From Porphyromonas gingivalis ATCC 33277 (lineage in GTDB: Bacteria > Bacteroidota > Bacteroidia > Bacteroidales > Porphyromonadaceae): DNA of 64,000 nt. Under the pieces are notes generated by a model. The model was not told the DNA's origin and did no database searches. It was given only the letters and a program-made list of their open reading frames with translations. The position numbers were made by a program, and so were the translations under genes. Below are positions 1 through 9,205 of the stretch, piece after piece. The stretch lies in contig NC_010729.1 in assembly GCF_000010505.1 (NCBI RefSeq), forward strand, positions 1,991,501-2,055,500, read 5' to 3'. Positions within the stretch are counted from its first letter, which is position 1. Each line of letters begins with the position of its first letter.

Positions 1-1730
1 CGTACTACCTCAGCCTCCGGATGCTCGAACATGTGGTGATGCAGTGTTCTGATGGGGAGTCGTCTGCGATCGCTTTCTTCTCGGATAGGAGCAAAAGCTC
101 TTTCTTCATATACTTCCGAAGAAGTCAGATTCGTGTCGCTCCCGACAGTGATATGAAGAGCCGTAACAGAGGGTTTCTCATCGCCCCGATGCATCAAGAG
201 GTCTGTGGCATGAAGCAAATGTGCACCACTCGAAGCCCTTCCGAACGAAAGCAATACGGCCCCGCTATTCTCTTTCTGAAGTGCTGCATTCTCAAGCTCG
301 GTCTCGCGTTTGAAGAAAAGATCTATGAGTCGGAGCAGGGGAGTCGTCATGAAAGTGGTGATCAGGGTCATCATCACCAGAATTGTGAATATAACCGGGG
401 GGAGGATGCCAAGCTCGCGTCCGATGGCCAGTACGACAAGCTCCATCAGGCCACGCGTATTCATGAACGCCCCTAAGTAAAGCGATGCTTTCTTCCTCTC
501 TCCACAGAACCTTGCAGCCACATACGTACCGCCGAATTTGCCGATAATGGCAATCAAGGTGAAAGCACCTGTCAGTAGCCACAGGGAGGCACTGTCCAGC
601 AACCCCAACTTCGTTTGCAAACCGGAACTGACAAAAAACAGGGGGAGAAAAAGGGTGAGAGAAACGTCTTCTACCTTCTCTGTCAAAATCTTGCGGAATT
701 GGACATTCTCGGGCATTACCAATCCGAGCATGAAAGCTCCGAAAAGGGCATGCATACTCAATAGTTCCGTAGCGTAGGCACTTGCCAATAGCAAAACGAA
801 AATAAAGCCGATCATCGTCTTGCTCACGACCTCCTGATTGTCATAAAGTCGTCCGATCACCTTGAAGAAAGGTCGCACAAGTCCGAATATAACCAAGAGG
901 TACAGGATGAGGAAGAGAAAGTTGTATATGGCACTGAGAAAGCTGCCACTCTGCGTAATGGCCATTACTCCGGCGAGCATCAACCATGCAGAAATATCCC
1001 CTGCTGCAGCTGTACTGATAGAAAGCATCCCGAGATGGCTTTTCCCTAATTGACGCTCTTGTATGATTCTGGCCAATACGGGAAAAGCCGTGATGCTCAT
1101 CGAGATACCGATAAAGAGGCCATAGGGGAGAAAAGTCGTGGTATCGGCTGCATAATCCTTATATGTCATATAGCTGATCAGCAAGCCTAAGAGAAAGGGG
1201 ATAAAGATACCTGCATGACTGATGATCATCGACTGGCTGAAGCGAGGCTTAATGTCATTGATATTCAGCTCCATGCCAATGACAAACATAAACAGGATGA
1301 GGCCGAACTGACTGAGCAGCTCCAGATTGGCCAAAGCGGACAAGGGGAAAAGGACTTCATAAGCCTCCGGCCAAACCGCTCCCAAGAGAGATGGGCCGAG
1401 GAGTATTCCCGCCACGATTTCACCGATTACAGTGGGCTGGCCGATTTTCCCGAAAAACCACGCCACGAGCCTCGCCACCGTAAGAATAACGATGATCTGC
1501 AACAACAAGACACCGATAGTGTCCGTGAAATGGTGATGTACCGATTCGCTGAAAGAATCGAAAGCACCGACCAATCCACCTCGCCCTCGAAGGGACATCG
1601 CTTTGTCGACTACATTGGTTTCCAACTCTTTCCCGATAGTGGCGAAAAGCCAAAGTCCGATCAAAAAGAGAAGAAGCATACCGACATAGAATATCGTTAG
1701 CTTGTGTGCAGCCGTCCCCGATTGTTTCAT
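1..1730 (-). CDS. CPA2-family cation/proton antiporter (C-terminus beyond window)
   Basis: A reading frame runs open from an ATG at 1730 (MKQSGTAAHKL...) to the left edge of the window, so the C-terminal end is missing; about 576 codons are visible. After a hydrophobic N-terminal segment come many membrane helices with the monovalent cation/H+ antiporter signature (GQPTVIGEIVAGILLGPSLLG; then a stretch LFMFVIGMELN). The membrane part is followed by a soluble region (GAVLLSFGRASSG) that resembles a universal-stress-protein-like domain, a common fusion in Bacteroidota antiporters. The expected role is inner-membrane Na+ or K+/H+ exchange. Ion specificity cannot be read from the sequence. Confidence 0.88.
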   Translation of the reverse strand, partial: MKQSGTAAHKLTIFYVGMLLLFLIGLWLFATIGKELETNVVDKAMSLRGRGGLVGAFDSFSESVHHHFTDTIGVLLLQIIVILTVARLVAWFFGKIGQPTVIGEIVAGILLGPSLLGAVWPEAYEVLFPLSALANLELLSQFGLILFMFVIGMELNINDIKPRFSQSMIISHAGIFIPFLLGLLISYMTYKDYAADTTTFLPYGLFIGISMSITAFPVLARIIQERQLGKSHLGMLSISTAAAGDISAWLMLAGVMAITQSGSFLSAIYNFLFLILYLLVIFGLVRPFFKVIGRLYDNQEVVSKTMIGFIFVLLLASAYATELLSMHALFGAFMLGLVMPENVQFRKILTEKVEDVSLTLFLPLFFVSSGLQTKLGLLDSASLWLLTGAFTLIAIIGKFGGTYVAARFCGERKKASLYLGAFMNTRGLMELVVLAIGRELGILPPVIFTILVMMTLITTFMTTPLLRLIDLFFKRETELENAALQKENSGAVLLSFGRASSGAHLLHATDLLMHRGDEKPSVTALHITVGSDTNLTSSEVYEERAFAPIREESDRRRLPIRTLHHHMFEHPEAEVV

Positions 1731-1967
1731 GTAGCAGATCTGAATATTATCACAGGCTAAAGGTACTAAAAACCCAATAGTGTCCTAAATGTTTTTTGGG
1801 GGGGCGTTGTTGTGTAAACCCAAGGGGAAATACCGACCGACAGTTGTAACCCCTGCATAGGACTAACCGGATATGTGTGTAAACTTATATGAATCCCGCA
1901 CATCCCAACTGTCAACTTTTTTCAGTACACAGTAGCGCGTTTTTATCGCACCACGAAGGTCGCGAGA

Positions 1968-2070
1968 TTTCCGCATATGCAGAAATATATTTTCGTATAT
2001 ACTCCGATAAATTTTCGTATATACGGAAATAAATTTCCTTATATACGCAAATATATTTCTTTATATGCAC
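1968..2070. repeat. 22-bp-period AT-rich tandem array
   Basis: Units of 22 bp can be phased at 1968-1989, 1990-2011, 2012-2033 and 2034-2055, with a partial unit to 2070. Each has the pattern tttNcNtatatNc followed by a short A-rich tail (example core ttttcgtatatac). Period and composition resemble the arrays at about 26984-27068 and 49242-49350, but without the longer conserved flank found there. Confidence 0.7.
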
Positions 2071-2253
2071 AATAAAGAGTGGCTTGGAATATTGCTCCGA
2101 AACACTATAGAAGAATGAGTCCCGAGCAATTCAACAGTCAACTTTTTTCAGTACACAACAGTGATTGGGGGAATCGACATCGGGGAAAAGTTTTTCACTC
2201 TCTTTTGTCCTTTCATTCGTATTTCCAACCGAAAGTTGCACCGAAAACTGAGA

Positions 2254-2261
2254 TAGATTTG
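2254..2261 (+). promoter_or_regulatory. Bacteroidota -7 box (tagatttg)
   Basis: An exact TAnnTTTG match lies 19 bases before the ATG at 2281, which is normal -7 spacing. It is the evidence that the small ORF at 2281 and the following DUF3943 gene are transcribed together. Confidence 0.55.
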
Positions 2262-2280
2262 TTTATCTTCGTCTATTCTT

Positions 2281-2496
2281 ATGAAACGAAAATATACAAG
2301 ACAGCTCTTTCCCGACAGAGAGACTCTCACTCTTTCCCGATCAGCACTTCCTCCGGCCATCCCTGCATCCGCTTTTGACATAGGCGATCGGGAAGGGTTT
2401 GTCCTCGTATCCTCCGGAACAAATGTTCCTACGCAGATACTCGGTTACAGCCGAGAAGAGCGGTTCGACTACGAGCCGGCACCAGAACAAAGATGA
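2281..2496 (+). CDS. Small protein resembling I69/Spi (C10 peptidase propeptide)
   Basis: This 71-residue ORF starts at 2281 just after a good -7 box and ends in an ATGA overlap with the DUF3943 gene, so translation is probably coupled. The middle of the protein (FDIGDREGFVLVSSGTNVP, then ILGYSREERFDYE) has the pattern of the streptopain propeptide/Spi inhibitor family, in which a GFV(I/V)VS strand is followed by LGYS and FD. It lacks a signal peptide and is shorter than typical family members of about 80-110 residues. It may be a free inhibitor or the remnant of a C10 peptidase prodomain. No C10 catalytic domain is visible nearby. Confidence 0.5.
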   Translation: MKRKYTRQLFPDRETLTLSRSALPPAIPASAFDIGDREGFVLVSSGTNVPTQILGYSREERFDYEPAPEQR

Positions 2497-3977
2497 AAAG
2501 AAGGTTTCTATCGCTGTTACTGCTGTACATACTCTCTTCCATCAGCCTTTCTGCTCAGCGGTTTCCGATGGTGCAGGGAATCGAGTTGGACACCGATTCG
2601 CTTTTCTCTCTGCCCAAGCGTCCTTGGCGCGCCATCGGTAAAACGATAGGCGTCAATCTGGCCGTATGGGGCTTCGATCATTTCATCATGAACGAGGACT
2701 TTGCAGACATCAGTTGGCAGACTATCAAGAGCAATTTCCAAACAGGCTTTGGCTGGGACAATGACAAGTTTGTCACCAACCTCTTCGCACATCCTTATCA
2801 CGGATCGCTCTATTTCAATGCAGCGAGGGCGAACGGTTTGAGCTTCAGGCACTCTGCTCCGTTTGCCTTCTTTGGCAGTCTCATGTGGGAGCTGCTTATG
2901 GAAAACGAGCCACCGAGTATCAACGACCTCTGTGCCACCACCATAGGCGGTATAGCTTTGGGGGAGATGGGGCACAGGCTGTCGGACCTGCTCATCGACA
3001 ATCGTACCACAGGGTGGGAACGTACGGGGCGCGAGGTGGCTATCGCTCTGATCAATCCGATGCGCTTTCTCAACCGTCTGACAGCAGGAGAGGTGACTTC
3101 TGTCGCGAGTCGCAGCGGACAGATATTTCAGTCTGTCCCCATAAACATAGTCGTCGATGCCGGCTTTCGCTTTTTGGCAGACAAGCGGCATGCCCGAACC
3201 GGTGCCACGGCTCTGACCCTGAATCTGAGATTCGACTACGGCGATCCATTCCGAAGCGAAACTTTCTCTCCATACGATTTCTTCCAATTCAAAGCCGGAT
3301 TGAGTTTCTCCGAATCGCAACCTCTGCTGAGCCAGATCAATCTGATCGGAATCCTAAGCGGATGCCAACTGCTCGCACACGAACGAACGGTTTTGGTGGG
3401 AGGTCTCTTTCAGCACTTCGACTACTACAATTCGGAAAAACGAATAAGCAAAAATTCGGAGGAGGTACTCGTCACCCCATACCGTATCTCGCAAGTGGCA
3501 GCTCTGGGAGGCGGTCTTATCTTCCAGCACCACGGAAAATTTCGACGACGTCCTCTGGAGCTATATGCCGAGACCTACCTGAATGTCGTCCCAATGGGAG
3601 CCAGTCTGTCGGATCACTACAACGTGGACAATCGGGACTATAACCTCGGCAGCGGATTGAGCGGCAAGCTATACCTTGGCGCTACGTACAATGATCTGTG
3701 GAGCTGGCTCTTGGGAGTCGAAAGCTATCGGCTCTACACATGGATCGGATATGAAGAGCCGCACCAGAAAAATACCGATGTCAGCTCTTTTATGGTGCAG
3801 GGGGACGAAAGCAAGGCACGCCTACTGGTGACGAGTTCCGAGTTCGCATTTCATCCTGGCCCCTGGCATGTAGCCATCGTCGCTCGCCGTTTCATCCGCA
3901 AAACAGCCTATCAATTCTACCCTAACGTATCATTCGATACCGGCGACATACAGCTGCGTGTCGGATTTCACTTCTAA
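2493..3977 (+). CDS. DUF3943 family protein, probable outer-membrane protein
   Basis: The 494-residue product starts with a Sec signal peptide (MKRRFLSLLLLYILSSISLSAQ) and carries the DUF3943 signature in the first third (WGFDHFIMNED, FAHPYHGSLYFNAAR, WELLMENEPPSINDL). The C-terminal half alternates short beta-strand-like segments and ends in phenylalanine (QLRVGFHF), as expected of a beta-barrel outer-membrane protein. The family has no established function. The gene overlaps the small Spi-like ORF upstream by 4 bp and is followed after 16 bp by the M3 peptidase, so the three probably form one operon. Confidence 0.85.
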   Translation: MKRRFLSLLLLYILSSISLSAQRFPMVQGIELDTDSLFSLPKRPWRAIGKTIGVNLAVWGFDHFIMNEDFADISWQTIKSNFQTGFGWDNDKFVTNLFAHPYHGSLYFNAARANGLSFRHSAPFAFFGSLMWELLMENEPPSINDLCATTIGGIALGEMGHRLSDLLIDNRTTGWERTGREVAIALINPMRFLNRLTAGEVTSVASRSGQIFQSVPINIVVDAGFRFLADKRHARTGATALTLNLRFDYGDPFRSETFSPYDFFQFKAGLSFSESQPLLSQINLIGILSGCQLLAHERTVLVGGLFQHFDYYNSEKRISKNSEEVLVTPYRISQVAALGGGLIFQHHGKFRRRPLELYAETYLNVVPMGASLSDHYNVDNRDYNLGSGLSGKLYLGATYNDLWSWLLGVESYRLYTWIGYEEPHQKNTDVSSFMVQGDESKARLLVTSSEFAFHPGPWHVAIVARRFIRKTAYQFYPNVSFDTGDIQLRVGFHF

Positions 3978-3993
3978 TTCCCCAACCCTAATA

Positions 3994-6030
3994 ATGAATC
4001 CCCTCTTACAACCCTTTGATACGCCTTTCGGCAGTTACCCTTTCGACAAAATTTCGATAGCAGACTTCAAGGAAGCATTTGCCCATGCCTTAGCGGAAAA
4101 ACGGGCAGAAGCAGATACCATCATCAACAGTACCGAACCGCCGACTTTTGCCAATACGATTTTGGCATTAGAGCTTTGCGGTGAAAAGCTGGAGCTTGTC
4201 TGTGGAGCTTTCTTTAATCTCCTGCACGCCGACAGCAACGACGAACTGATGAATCTCTCCCAGGAGATAATGCCCGAACTGACCCGTCTCAGTACGGATA
4301 TAGCCCTGAGCGAACCCTTGTTCGTGCGCATCCGAACCGTATGGGAGAGCGATGAGAAAGAAAAGCTCTCGGATGAAGAAAAACGCCTTCTGTATAATTG
4401 CTATCGGGGCTTTGTCGATAGCGGAGCACTACTCCCCACAGAGAAAAAAGACCGGCTGCGTACCCTGTCCGAAGAGATGAGTATGGCCTCATTGACATTC
4501 GGACAGAATGTGCTCAAGGACGAGAAACGCTACAAACTCCACCTCAGCGATCCGGCGGCTGTGGTCGGGATGCCCGAGACGGCTCTTGCTCTTGCTTCGG
4601 AGAAAGCCCGGCGAGAGGGCTATACGGAGGGTTGGCTTTTCGACCTTTCTGCTCCGAGCTACTTTGCTTTTATGAAGCATTGTCCCGATGGGAACCTGCG
4701 CCGGCAGATGTATGAAGCGAAAATGTGTGTCGGCTTCGTAGACAATGAGTATAACAACGAAGCTCTGATCCGTAGAATGGTAAACGGCCGTCTCGAGGAG
4801 GCACAACTCCTGGGTTACGATACCTTCGCCCACTTTGCTCTTCATGACAGGATGGCCAAGAACCCCAAGGCTGTCCAAGAACTACTGGACAAACTACTGG
4901 ATGCATACAAGCCCAAAGCGACAGATGAATTGGAGATGATCCGCAAATGGGCTGCCGACAAGACATCCGAAGTCGATAACTTCACGATACAACCATGGGA
5001 TTGGGCATACTTCTCGGAACAGTACAAACAGGCCCACTACGATCTGGACGATGAGATGATGCGCCCGTACTTCGAATTAGGGCGCGTCACACGTGGTATC
5101 TTCGGCTTGGCCAACCGGCTGTACGGACTTCATTTCTCCGAACGGACGGATGTGCCGGTCTATCATCCGGATGTAAAGGTGTACGAAGTATCGGACGAAG
5201 ACGGCTCTTATATCGGTCTGCTCTACACGGATTTCTTTCCACGCGAAGGCAAGCAAAACGGAGCATGGATGAACAACCTCCGAGACCAGTCCGAACATCA
5301 GCACCCGCACATCATCATCGTGATGAACTTCACCCCTCCTTCGGCGGACAAACCCTCGCTCCTGACAGCAGGTGAGGTGGAGACTTTCCTGCACGAATTC
5401 GGTCATGCCCTGCACGGCATGCTGTCCAAATGCCGCTTCAGCTCCTTGTCCGGCACCTCGGTAGCCCGTGACTTCGTGGAACTTCCCAGCCAAATAATGG
5501 AAAACTGGCTGACGGAGAAGGAGTTCCTCGACACCTTTGCCCACCATTATATAACGGACGAACCTATGCCTACCGAATTGGTGGAAAAACTCCTCTCGGC
5601 ACGAAATTACCTCGCAGCAAGCGGTGCATGCCGTCAGCTCAGCTTCGGCTATCTCGACATGGCATGGCATGGATTGTCTGCTCCGGTGGATGACAAATTA
5701 GACATCAAGGCTTTTGAAGAGGCTGCTTGGTCGAAAGCCCTTATCCTACCTCCTTCGCCCCCGAATGCCGTGATGAGCACGGCCTTCGGTCATATATTCT
5801 CGGGAGGCTATGCAGCCGGATACTATGGTTACAAATGGGCGGAAGTGCTGGATGCCGATGCTTTCGCAGCTTTCAAGGAAGTGGGTATTTTCGATCGCAA
5901 GGTAGCCGGTCGTTTCCGCCGTGAGATATTGGAGAGAGGCGATACGGCCGATGCCATGGAGCTGTATGTAGCTTTCCGTGGACATGAGCCGGACATTGCT
6001 CCCCTGCTGAAGCGTACCGGCTTGGTTTAG
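3994..6030 (+). CDS. dcp: M3 family peptidyl-dipeptidase (Dcp-like)
   Basis: A zinc oligopeptidase of 678 residues from the ATG at 3994 (MNPLLQPFDTPFGSYPFDKI). The frame is also open upstream with a GTG at 3958, but that would run inside the previous gene. The HExxH zinc motif is at residues 467-471 (LHEFGHALHG), followed by the downstream segment with GTSVARDFVELPSQIMENW that supplies the third ligand (E in DFVELPSQ). The size fits the Dcp/OpdA family (about 680). There is no signal peptide, so a cytoplasmic role in trimming oligopeptides is likely. That fits an amino-acid-fermenting organism that imports peptides. Confidence 0.93.
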   Translation: MNPLLQPFDTPFGSYPFDKISIADFKEAFAHALAEKRAEADTIINSTEPPTFANTILALELCGEKLELVCGAFFNLLHADSNDELMNLSQEIMPELTRLSTDIALSEPLFVRIRTVWESDEKEKLSDEEKRLLYNCYRGFVDSGALLPTEKKDRLRTLSEEMSMASLTFGQNVLKDEKRYKLHLSDPAAVVGMPETALALASEKARREGYTEGWLFDLSAPSYFAFMKHCPDGNLRRQMYEAKMCVGFVDNEYNNEALIRRMVNGRLEEAQLLGYDTFAHFALHDRMAKNPKAVQELLDKLLDAYKPKATDELEMIRKWAADKTSEVDNFTIQPWDWAYFSEQYKQAHYDLDDEMMRPYFELGRVTRGIFGLANRLYGLHFSERTDVPVYHPDVKVYEVSDEDGSYIGLLYTDFFPREGKQNGAWMNNLRDQSEHQHPHIIIVMNFTPPSADKPSLLTAGEVETFLHEFGHALHGMLSKCRFSSLSGTSVARDFVELPSQIMENWLTEKEFLDTFAHHYITDEPMPTELVEKLLSARNYLAASGACRQLSFGYLDMAWHGLSAPVDDKLDIKAFEEAAWSKALILPPSPPNAVMSTAFGHIFSGGYAAGYYGYKWAEVLDADAFAAFKEVGIFDRKVAGRFRREILERGDTADAMELYVAFRGHEPDIAPLLKRTGLV

Positions 6031-6063
6031 CCTCATTTATGCGGTCTCAATACCACGTAAAAC

Positions 6064-6096
6064 GTAAGCCCGAAAGCGTGTCGCTTTCGGGCTTAC
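6064..6096. terminator. Bidirectional intrinsic terminator between convergent genes
   Basis: A perfect 15-bp stem (gtaagcccgaaagcg and its complement) with a 3-base loop is followed by tgttttta on the plus strand and by gttttacg on the minus strand. It sits between the 3' ends of dcp and the C1 peptidase and can serve both. Confidence 0.9.
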
Positions 6097-6146
6097 TGTT
6101 TTTATCCTGTTTTGGAAACCTGTGTCTGAAATACAGGGGATATGAT

Positions 6147-7349
6147 TTACTGGCGAATGCCGAGCTTCTTGGCGATGGCTGCAGGGATGGCCTTCTTGTG
6201 TACGATGATATTCATTGTCCTACCGGCTACGAAGTTGTAAGAAGCATACCAGATACCCTTGTACTTACCGGTTTCGCCCCATGAGTTTTTCACCATGAAG
6301 AACTTGCGTCCATTCTGATTCTTGGCGATACCGTAGATAACCATACCGTGGTCATCGGTGAGGCTATACTCATCGTAACCTTTCTGACGGAACTCTTGAG
6401 TGGGGTTGATTTCAGGACAATCGGCACTATTAACCGTACGAATGATCTCTGCCTGCTTCTCGGCACGGCTCAATCCTACCCAACGATCCTGATCCGACCC
6501 TTTGGCTTCGATACCTTCTACGTCGGCCAATACGCCGATACCATCACGCGTAAAGCCCACTTCGCTTACGTCCGAACCCCATGCGATGGAATAGCCGTTG
6601 TTGATGGCATATTCCATAGTCTCCATCAGCTCGTTGATGGGCATATTATAGGAGAGAGAGCCGCGCCAGTTGTCTTCGATTTCGAGGGCAAACTGTGTGT
6701 AAAAAGGATGATGCGTATAAGAAGTCAGCGACACATAGTCATCGACATTAAGACCGAGATACTGAGCAAAGCTCTTCGGCGTGTAGGTCTTACCTTCATA
6801 AGTGAAAGTTTCAGGACATGTGCCGAGGTAGCTGTCGATGATCCCATCATAGGCTTTTTTCCATGCAGGAGTGAGCTTGCCATTAGGATTCGTCACGATA
6901 GCCTTGAGGTAGGCCAGAGCACCGTCTGCCAATTCACTGTGAGCATTCTTCTTCGTGCCATAGTTCAAGCCCTGCATGACAGACTGTGGAACGACGCCGT
7001 AGTGCTTCACCACATAGAGAACATCGTAGAAGGAACCGCCCTGTCCGAAGTTCAGCTTCCCATGCATACGTACATACTTCTCGCCTTTGTCCTTGTATGA
7101 TTGAGCTACGGAGTGCATTTCGGCCAAGTCCACTTCGGGCTTTCCCATACGGAGGATTTCGCTTTCGAGGAATCCTAATGCAGAGTATGACCAGCATGTA
7201 CCTGAGTTGGCCTGATCTTTCACCGGCGTAATGGGCACTTCTTTAATAGTAGTGAACTGATTCTCTACAACGTCTGCACTCTTCTGTTGAGCTTGTACGA
7301 CGAAACCGCTGCAAACAACTACCGCAGCGAGCAAAAGCGTTTTCTTCAT
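6147..7349 (-). CDS. Secreted C1-family cysteine peptidase (bleomycin hydrolase-like)
   Basis: The 400-residue product starts at the ATG at 7349 with a signal peptide (MKKTLLLAAVVVCSGFVVQAQ). The frame is open 23 codons further, but the signal peptide decides the start. The catalytic cysteine is C52 in KDQANSGTCWSYSALG. The histidine is in the C-terminal TDDHGMVIYGIA and the asparagine in KNSWGETGKYKG, giving the full papain triad in the bleomycin hydrolase/aminopeptidase C arrangement. The predicted location is periplasmic or surface, where it would trim peptides. It converges on the M3 dipeptidase gene, with a shared terminator between them. Confidence 0.92.
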   Translation of the reverse strand: MKKTLLLAAVVVCSGFVVQAQQKSADVVENQFTTIKEVPITPVKDQANSGTCWSYSALGFLESEILRMGKPEVDLAEMHSVAQSYKDKGEKYVRMHGKLNFGQGGSFYDVLYVVKHYGVVPQSVMQGLNYGTKKNAHSELADGALAYLKAIVTNPNGKLTPAWKKAYDGIIDSYLGTCPETFTYEGKTYTPKSFAQYLGLNVDDYVSLTSYTHHPFYTQFALEIEDNWRGSLSYNMPINELMETMEYAINNGYSIAWGSDVSEVGFTRDGIGVLADVEGIEAKGSDQDRWVGLSRAEKQAEIIRTVNSADCPEINPTQEFRQKGYDEYSLTDDHGMVIYGIAKNQNGRKFFMVKNSWGETGKYKGIWYASYNFVAGRTMNIIVHKKAIPAAIAKKLGIRQ

Positions 7350-7395
7350 TCTATGTTTTTGATTTTTAATAGTGAGTGATTTTCTCATATGGTCG

Positions 7396-7403
7396 CAAAT
7401 ATA
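7396..7403 (-). promoter_or_regulatory. -7 box for the C1 peptidase gene
   Basis: On the minus strand this reads tatatttg, an exact TAnnTTTG match, 46 bases upstream of the ATG at 7349. No other gene lies upstream in this orientation. Confidence 0.55.
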
Positions 7404-7906
7404 AGAATATCTACCCATTCGAGTCCCAAATATCGTCCATCCGGCAGGGCGATCGCATTTGAAGTGTTAACACACATATAGGCCTGATGATGCTCCGTCC
7501 GGAATAAGCCCGAATTAATGTGTTAGAGATCCCAATTGTAGAAGGAAGAGACCAAGGATACGGAGTACAACCTTTCAAATACAATAGCCCTCTGTCGAAG
7601 AGGCCGGCCTCTTCGGGGAATTTTCTGTAGTGTGTGTTGCTTTCACTATTGGAGCCCTTTGCAAAAAGAGAAGGCTATCAAGAAGTATCTTTTCGGTATC
7701 GTTTTCACCCGTAGAGCGTGTCGCACAAGTCATAGAGGAGCTGAGGTATTCATATCTATAACGACACAGAAAAACAGTCGATTGACAATGAAATCTCCCG
7801 GAAAATGCCGTGTGACAATCTCATCTATCGGTTTAACAGCTCACACGGAACCTCCCACTCCCCGAACCTGCCATCCGACACAGAGCAGATAGCATCTTCC
7901 ATCAAT
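7404..7906. other. Gene-free spacer
   Basis: No supported gene or repeat was found. The ORF at 7632-7892 (86 codons) has no recognisable domain, an unusual composition and no promoter; I treat it as chance. Confidence 0.5.
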
Positions 7907-8090
7907 AGACCATAGTATCTTCTCATAGGAGACCATAGTATCCTCTCATGCGAGACCATAGTATCCTCTCATAGGAGACCATAGTATCCTCTCATGTGAG
8001 ACCATAGTATCCTCTCATAGGAGACCATAGTATCCTCTCATAGGAGACCATAGTATCCTCTCATGCGAGACCATAGTATCCTCTCGTATG
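7907..8090. repeat. Eight tandem copies of a 23-bp repeat
   Basis: Eight contiguous units of 23 bp, consensus agaccatagtatcctctcat plus a variable trinucleotide (agg, gcg, gtg or, in the last unit, a diverged tail). The only other differences are cttctc for cctctc in unit 1 and a changed end in unit 8. There are no spacers, so this is a direct tandem array and not CRISPR. It lies in a 1.4-kb gene-free region upstream of MITE239. Confidence 0.95.
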
Positions 8091-8226
8091 AGCATATCGA
8101 CTTGGCTCGAAAATACATTCCGGGCTTTCCTATATCGATTCGCTGACATGACGTCTCTGAATGAGACCTCTTCTCGTCGGATGATTTTCCTTGTCGTGCC
8201 ATCGTTTTGTGTCATTGATCATACCA

Positions 8227-8479
8227 TAAACACACGCCAGTTCGATCTAAGCGAACATACCATAAAAATAACAAGTAGCTGTAAATCATACTCTTTTGTG
8301 ATTCTCCGGCTGCATAATGATCGGGAAGAAGGGGCGGCTTCTAAGTCATTGGGCTTCAGATGTAGATAAAAAGCCATCTGAAAGCAATATAAGTACCTGA
8401 AAAACACTGTGTGGAAAATAAAACACACTAATAACCAATGTGTTGTGCCATTCCTTTATATCGAACTCACGTTAAACAC
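8227..8479. mobile_element. MITE239 copy 1 with 7-bp target duplication
   Basis: The element is 8234-8472, exactly 239 bp, with imperfect terminal inverted repeats (acgccagttcgat at the left, complement of atcgaactcacgt at the right). It is flanked by the direct repeat taaacac at 8227-8233 and 8473-8479. The same 239-bp sequence, with only a few base differences, recurs at 61232-61470. It encodes no transposase, so it is non-autonomous and must be moved in trans. Confidence 0.92.
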
Positions 8480-8731
8480 ACAAAACAATCGGCCGACACA
8501 CAATAAAATGAATGGATAAAATGCCTGCTTATTGTGCAAAGGCCTCAAGAGGATACACTTTTTGCGTTGTGGAGCCGAGACAATGAAGAGACTTTCCGAT
8601 AGAGACTGAATACATGACTGACGGCTCATTCAACGACTATAAAACTTATAGAACGCTGTTTGAATGCATCAGCCCCGGGGCATCCGAATAAGCGGAAGCA
8701 CCCTTATACTGTGATGCTTTGGCATAAAGAA
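8480..8731. other. Gene-free spacer
   Basis: I see nothing supported here between MITE239 and the terminator of the ridA transcript. Confidence 0.5.
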
Positions 8732-8773
8732 AGAGGCTATGGCGAAGGAGAATTTCCTTTCGTCACAGCCTCT
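8732..8773 (-). terminator. Intrinsic terminator after ridA
   Basis: Imperfect 15-bp stem (agaggctatggcgaa against ttcgtcacagcctct, two mismatches) followed on the minus strand by ctttctttatg. It lies just past the ridA stop. Confidence 0.65.
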
Positions 8774-8799
8774 CGCCATGCAGAGGGGGAGATCTAAGA

Positions 8800-9180
8800 T
8801 CAGTCTTTGATCGCTATGATCTCTATTTCCACCAATCCATTCTTGGGCAGGGTCTTAACGGCAACAGCAGAACGAGCCGGAAAGTCGCCGGTGAATTGTT
8901 TCTCATAAACGGCATTCATCGCTGCAAAATCACTCATATCGGCCAAAAAACAAGTGGTCTTTACCACATTGGCGATTGTGAGTCCTGCTTCTTCGAGGAT
9001 AGCTCGAATGTTCTTGAATACTTGTTCGGTCTGCTCTGTTACTCCGCCGGGTACAAAGTTCCCTGTGGCAGGATCAAGGCCTAATTGTCCGGAAGTATAG
9101 AGCATATTACCCATCAGGATAGCCTGGCTGTATGGTCCGATTGCGACCGGTGCATTCTTCGTGTTGATTACCTTTTTCAT
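8800..9180 (-). CDS. ridA: RidA family enamine/imine deaminase
   Basis: The 126-residue product matches the RidA/YjgF family along its whole length: MKKVINTKNAPVAIGPYSQAI at the N-terminus, SGQLGLDP, EQVFKNIRAILEEAGL, and the conserved arginine in FPARSAVAVKTLPKNGLVEIE near the C-terminus. The enzyme hydrolyses reactive enamines such as 2-aminoacrylate released by PLP enzymes. It lies 25 bp downstream of rlmB on the same strand and is the last gene of a run starting at least at recN. Confidence 0.96.
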   Translation of the reverse strand: MKKVINTKNAPVAIGPYSQAILMGNMLYTSGQLGLDPATGNFVPGGVTEQTEQVFKNIRAILEEAGLTIANVVKTTCFLADMSDFAAMNAVYEKQFTGDFPARSAVAVKTLPKNGLVEIEIIAIKD

Positions 9181-9205
9181 TACGTACTGTTTTTTATTTG
9201 GATTA

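Larger units (their letters stand above)
1731..2280. other. Gene-free spacer with short repeats
   Basis: I see no credible gene here. The stretch holds a 21-bp word (gtcaacttttttcagtacac plus one a) twice, at 1911-1931 and 2137-2157, a 22-bp-period AT-rich array at 1968-2070, and a seven-G run near 1797. The far end carries the promoter of the next gene. Confidence 0.6.

Noticed and set aside
2517-3320. 267-codon minus-strand ORF opposite the DUF3943 gene
   Set aside because: It is the antisense shadow of a well-supported gene with signal peptide and family motifs.
7632-7892. 86-codon plus-strand ORF in the long spacer
   Set aside because: No domain, no promoter, no partner; consistent with chance.
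7907-8090. Possible CRISPR array
   Set aside because: The 23-bp units are contiguous without spacers and no cas gene is present.
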